From the NCBI GenBank assembly GCA_000320605.2, contig KB445849.1, forward strand, positions 1-10,303: DNA of 10,303 bases, read 5' to 3'. Source of the DNA: Gelatoporia subvermispora B. Taxonomy: Eukaryota; Basidiomycota; Agaricomycetes; Polyporales; Gelatoporiaceae. The notes beneath the pieces are model-generated. The model was not told the DNA's origin. It saw nothing but the letters and a program-made list of their open reading frames with translations, and ran no database searches. The position numbers and the translations under genes were made by a program. Positions 9,227 through 10,303 of this stretch are shown here, one piece after another; the first letter of the stretch is position 1, and each line of letters starts with the position of its first letter.

Positions 9227-9331
9227 ATTAGTAGCTGTCTAGTGAAAATTAGTGGATATCTAGTAAAAATTAGCAACTGTCTAGTAAACATTAGTAGCGG
9301 TCTAGTTAAAATTAGTAGCTGTCTAGGACAA
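9227..9331 (-). repeat. Strict 21-bp CTAG tandem array (right subterminal repeat)
   Basis: Five units run head to tail, each centred on CTAG at 9239, 9260, 9281, 9302 and 9323, exactly 21 bp apart. On the plus strand units read ATTAGTAGCTGTCTAGTAAA with small changes; the fifth diverges after its CTAG. The reverse complement (CTAGACAGCTACTAAT) is the same motif family as the cluster at 250-460, so the two clusters point in opposite directions. A 21-bp period is two helical turns, placing all sites on one face of the DNA. This would suit cooperative binding of a protein. Confidence 0.85.
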
Positions 9332-9626
9332 CATATTCGTAGCTATGAAAATAAATGATCTAAGAAGTGCTAGACTAGAACAAGAGTAGGGAAAGATAGA
9401 AAAGTATATTTACATACTAAGAATTATTATATATAGTGATTTTCTAAAGATATTGGAAACATCTATAGTAATTTCAAAAAAATGTGTACAACATCTGTAG
9501 TACTTTATACTCTATAGTAATAACGAGACCTTTGATAATCTATGGAAGTTTAGATGAGGGGGGTCAGGGGTACGTAAATAGTTATTGGTAGCATAGTTGG
9601 ACCTTCTAGTAACCACTAAATTAGCT
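9332..9626. other. AT-rich right end outside the CTAG array, no gene
   Basis: No supported gene is seen. A 10-bp direct repeat, CTATAGTAAT, occurs at 9463-9472 and 9512-9521. The minus-strand frame that crosses the border from the host-type gene runs to a stop at 9512-9514, but this stretch has no resemblance to that gene family. Confidence 0.5.
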
Positions 9627-9662
9627 GTACTAGTGTACAATAGAAAACTCAAATTTTCCAGA
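9627..9662 (-). repeat. Right terminal inverted repeat
   Basis: Plus-strand end TTTTCCAGA (9654-9662) is the exact reverse complement of bases 1-9, and 24 of 36 positions match the left terminus without gaps. Immediately outside is TGAGCTACGTAGCC, which belongs to the conserved flanking reading frame. If the element generates a target-site duplication, it should begin with TGA... here and be repeated just before base 1. Confidence 0.65.
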
Positions 9663-10303
9663 TGAGCTACGTAGCCGAGTGTGCCGATTTCGAGGATCGA
9701 AAGTGGAAGATGCTGGGCGACGCGGGCGCAGCATTGCAGCACGAACCACGCGGTTTGGACAATGGCGATGATATTTGAAACCCAATCGCCCTTGCTTTTA
9801 TCTTGTATCTCCGCGAGAGGCACGGGGATGATGCGGCGCTCGGATTCAAGCAGCGCAACTCTCTCCAACGATATGCCTGTCTCACGCTCTCCATCCTGCC
9901 ATATGACAACAAAGCCGCCCATTTCAGCATAGAATCCTTCGAGTAGGGTCCATCTCACTCGTTGGGATGGTGGATTGTATTCTACTGAGATTTCGGTGTC
10001 CCAGAACCTGGACCAGGGCCACGGCAACAGAAGCTTAAGTCTTGGGAGTGCTGTAACCTTGAACTGTCGCCAAACGTGAAGTACTGCCTGCGATGCGATA
10101 TCTGTACAGCTGTGACTTGTAGGCTGTCGGGCGGGTTCAGGGGGAAATACGCAAGGATGGCATCGCTGCCGGTGAGCAACAAGGAGAGTATTGCACTCCT
10201 GTACCTGACGCTGCACGCGCAGGAAATCCGTGATGGCGCGTGCAAGCATCAGTTCCGGGACAAAGATTGTAAATAGAGAGTTGCAGATCTTTTTGAAGAG
10301 GAA
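9663..10303 (-). pseudogene. Conserved fungal membrane-protein gene, 3' part cut off at the transposon border (5' end beyond window)
   Basis: Minus-strand coding enters from the right edge in frame (FTIFVPELMLARAI) and runs to about 9663. Recognisable blocks of a widespread, uncharacterised fungal membrane-protein family are the PEL-hydrophobic start, RWTLLEGFYAEMGGF, EIQDKSKGDWVSNIIAIVQ and TAWFVLQCCARVAQHLPLS. One transmembrane segment is likely over the latter. In this family, as I remember it, the text after LEIGTLGYVA continues as another hydrophobic segment ending near a WW-x-KPLDV-like motif. Here it changes at 9662 into unrelated AT-rich sequence that stops at 9512-9514. The region 10080-10205 reads poorly as family sequence and probably contains one or two short introns; a possible donor is at 10204. 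Insertion in an intron, with a GTAGCT donor just before the border, is an alternative that would leave the gene functional. Confidence 0.6.

Larger units (their letters stand above)
1..9662. mobile_element. Candidate complete Plavaka-type DNA transposon (~9.66 kb) with two large divergent genes
   Basis: The interval is bounded by an imperfect inverted repeat: bases 1-36 against the reverse complement of 9627-9662, 24 of 36 identical without gaps, the outer 9 identical. It has AT-rich ends carrying inverted CTAG repeat clusters, and encodes a full-length Plavaka transposase. The right border coincides with the point where a conserved host-type reading frame stops resembling its family. Repeated motifs just inside the termini are known as transposase-binding sites in CACTA/En-Spm elements; extending this to Plavaka is inference. 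The left border falls on the first base of the window, so neither the left target-site duplication nor any further outward extension of the repeat can be seen. An alternative is a smaller Plavaka copy nested in an older AT-rich element, but I found no convincing inner terminal repeats around the transposase. Confidence 0.7.

Overview
The window looks like DNA from an agaricomycete (basidiomycete) fungus. The main genes are cut by very small introns (45-60 nt, GT..AG, often with a CTAAC-like branch site). They encode two basidiomycete-typical families: a Plavaka-type DNA transposase and a DUF6532 protein. Genus is inference only; Rhizoctonia or another agaricomycete would fit.

My main reading is that positions 1 to about 9662 form one large DNA transposon, about 9.66 kb. 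The first 36 bases and the reverse complement of 9627-9662 align without gaps at 24 of 36 positions, beginning with an identical 9-mer (TCTGGAAAA). Both ends are AT-rich, about 700 bp each, and both carry CTAG-centred repeats in opposite orientation: a degenerate cluster at 250-460 and a strict 21-bp tandem array at 9227-9331. The right end abuts a conserved fungal membrane-protein gene (9663 to beyond 10303, minus strand), whose similarity, as I remember the family, stops at the element border.

Inside the element, left to right: AT-rich left end (1-710); a GC-rich island with a small unrecognised two-exon ORF (734-1445) behind a 73-bp-spaced duplication; about 640 bp of non-coding DNA with degenerate repeats (1446-2089); an apparently intact five-exon Plavaka transposase on the minus strand (5356 down to 2090, 1024 aa); a 251-bp divergent promoter region (5357-5607); an apparently intact eight-exon gene on the plus strand (5608-8979, 1008 aa) with a long repetitive charged N-terminal region and a C-terminal DUF6532 domain; and the AT-rich right end (8980-9662).

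The head-to-head pairing of transposase and DUF6532 gene inside shared inverted ends suggests a two-gene element. The DUF6532 protein would be either an accessory factor, loosely analogous to the second protein of CACTA-type elements, or captured cargo. This is the candidate undescribed system. The left flank lies outside the window, so the target-site duplication and the other half of the interrupted host gene cannot be checked here. All exon models were read by eye for splice signals and frame continuity, without transcript data.
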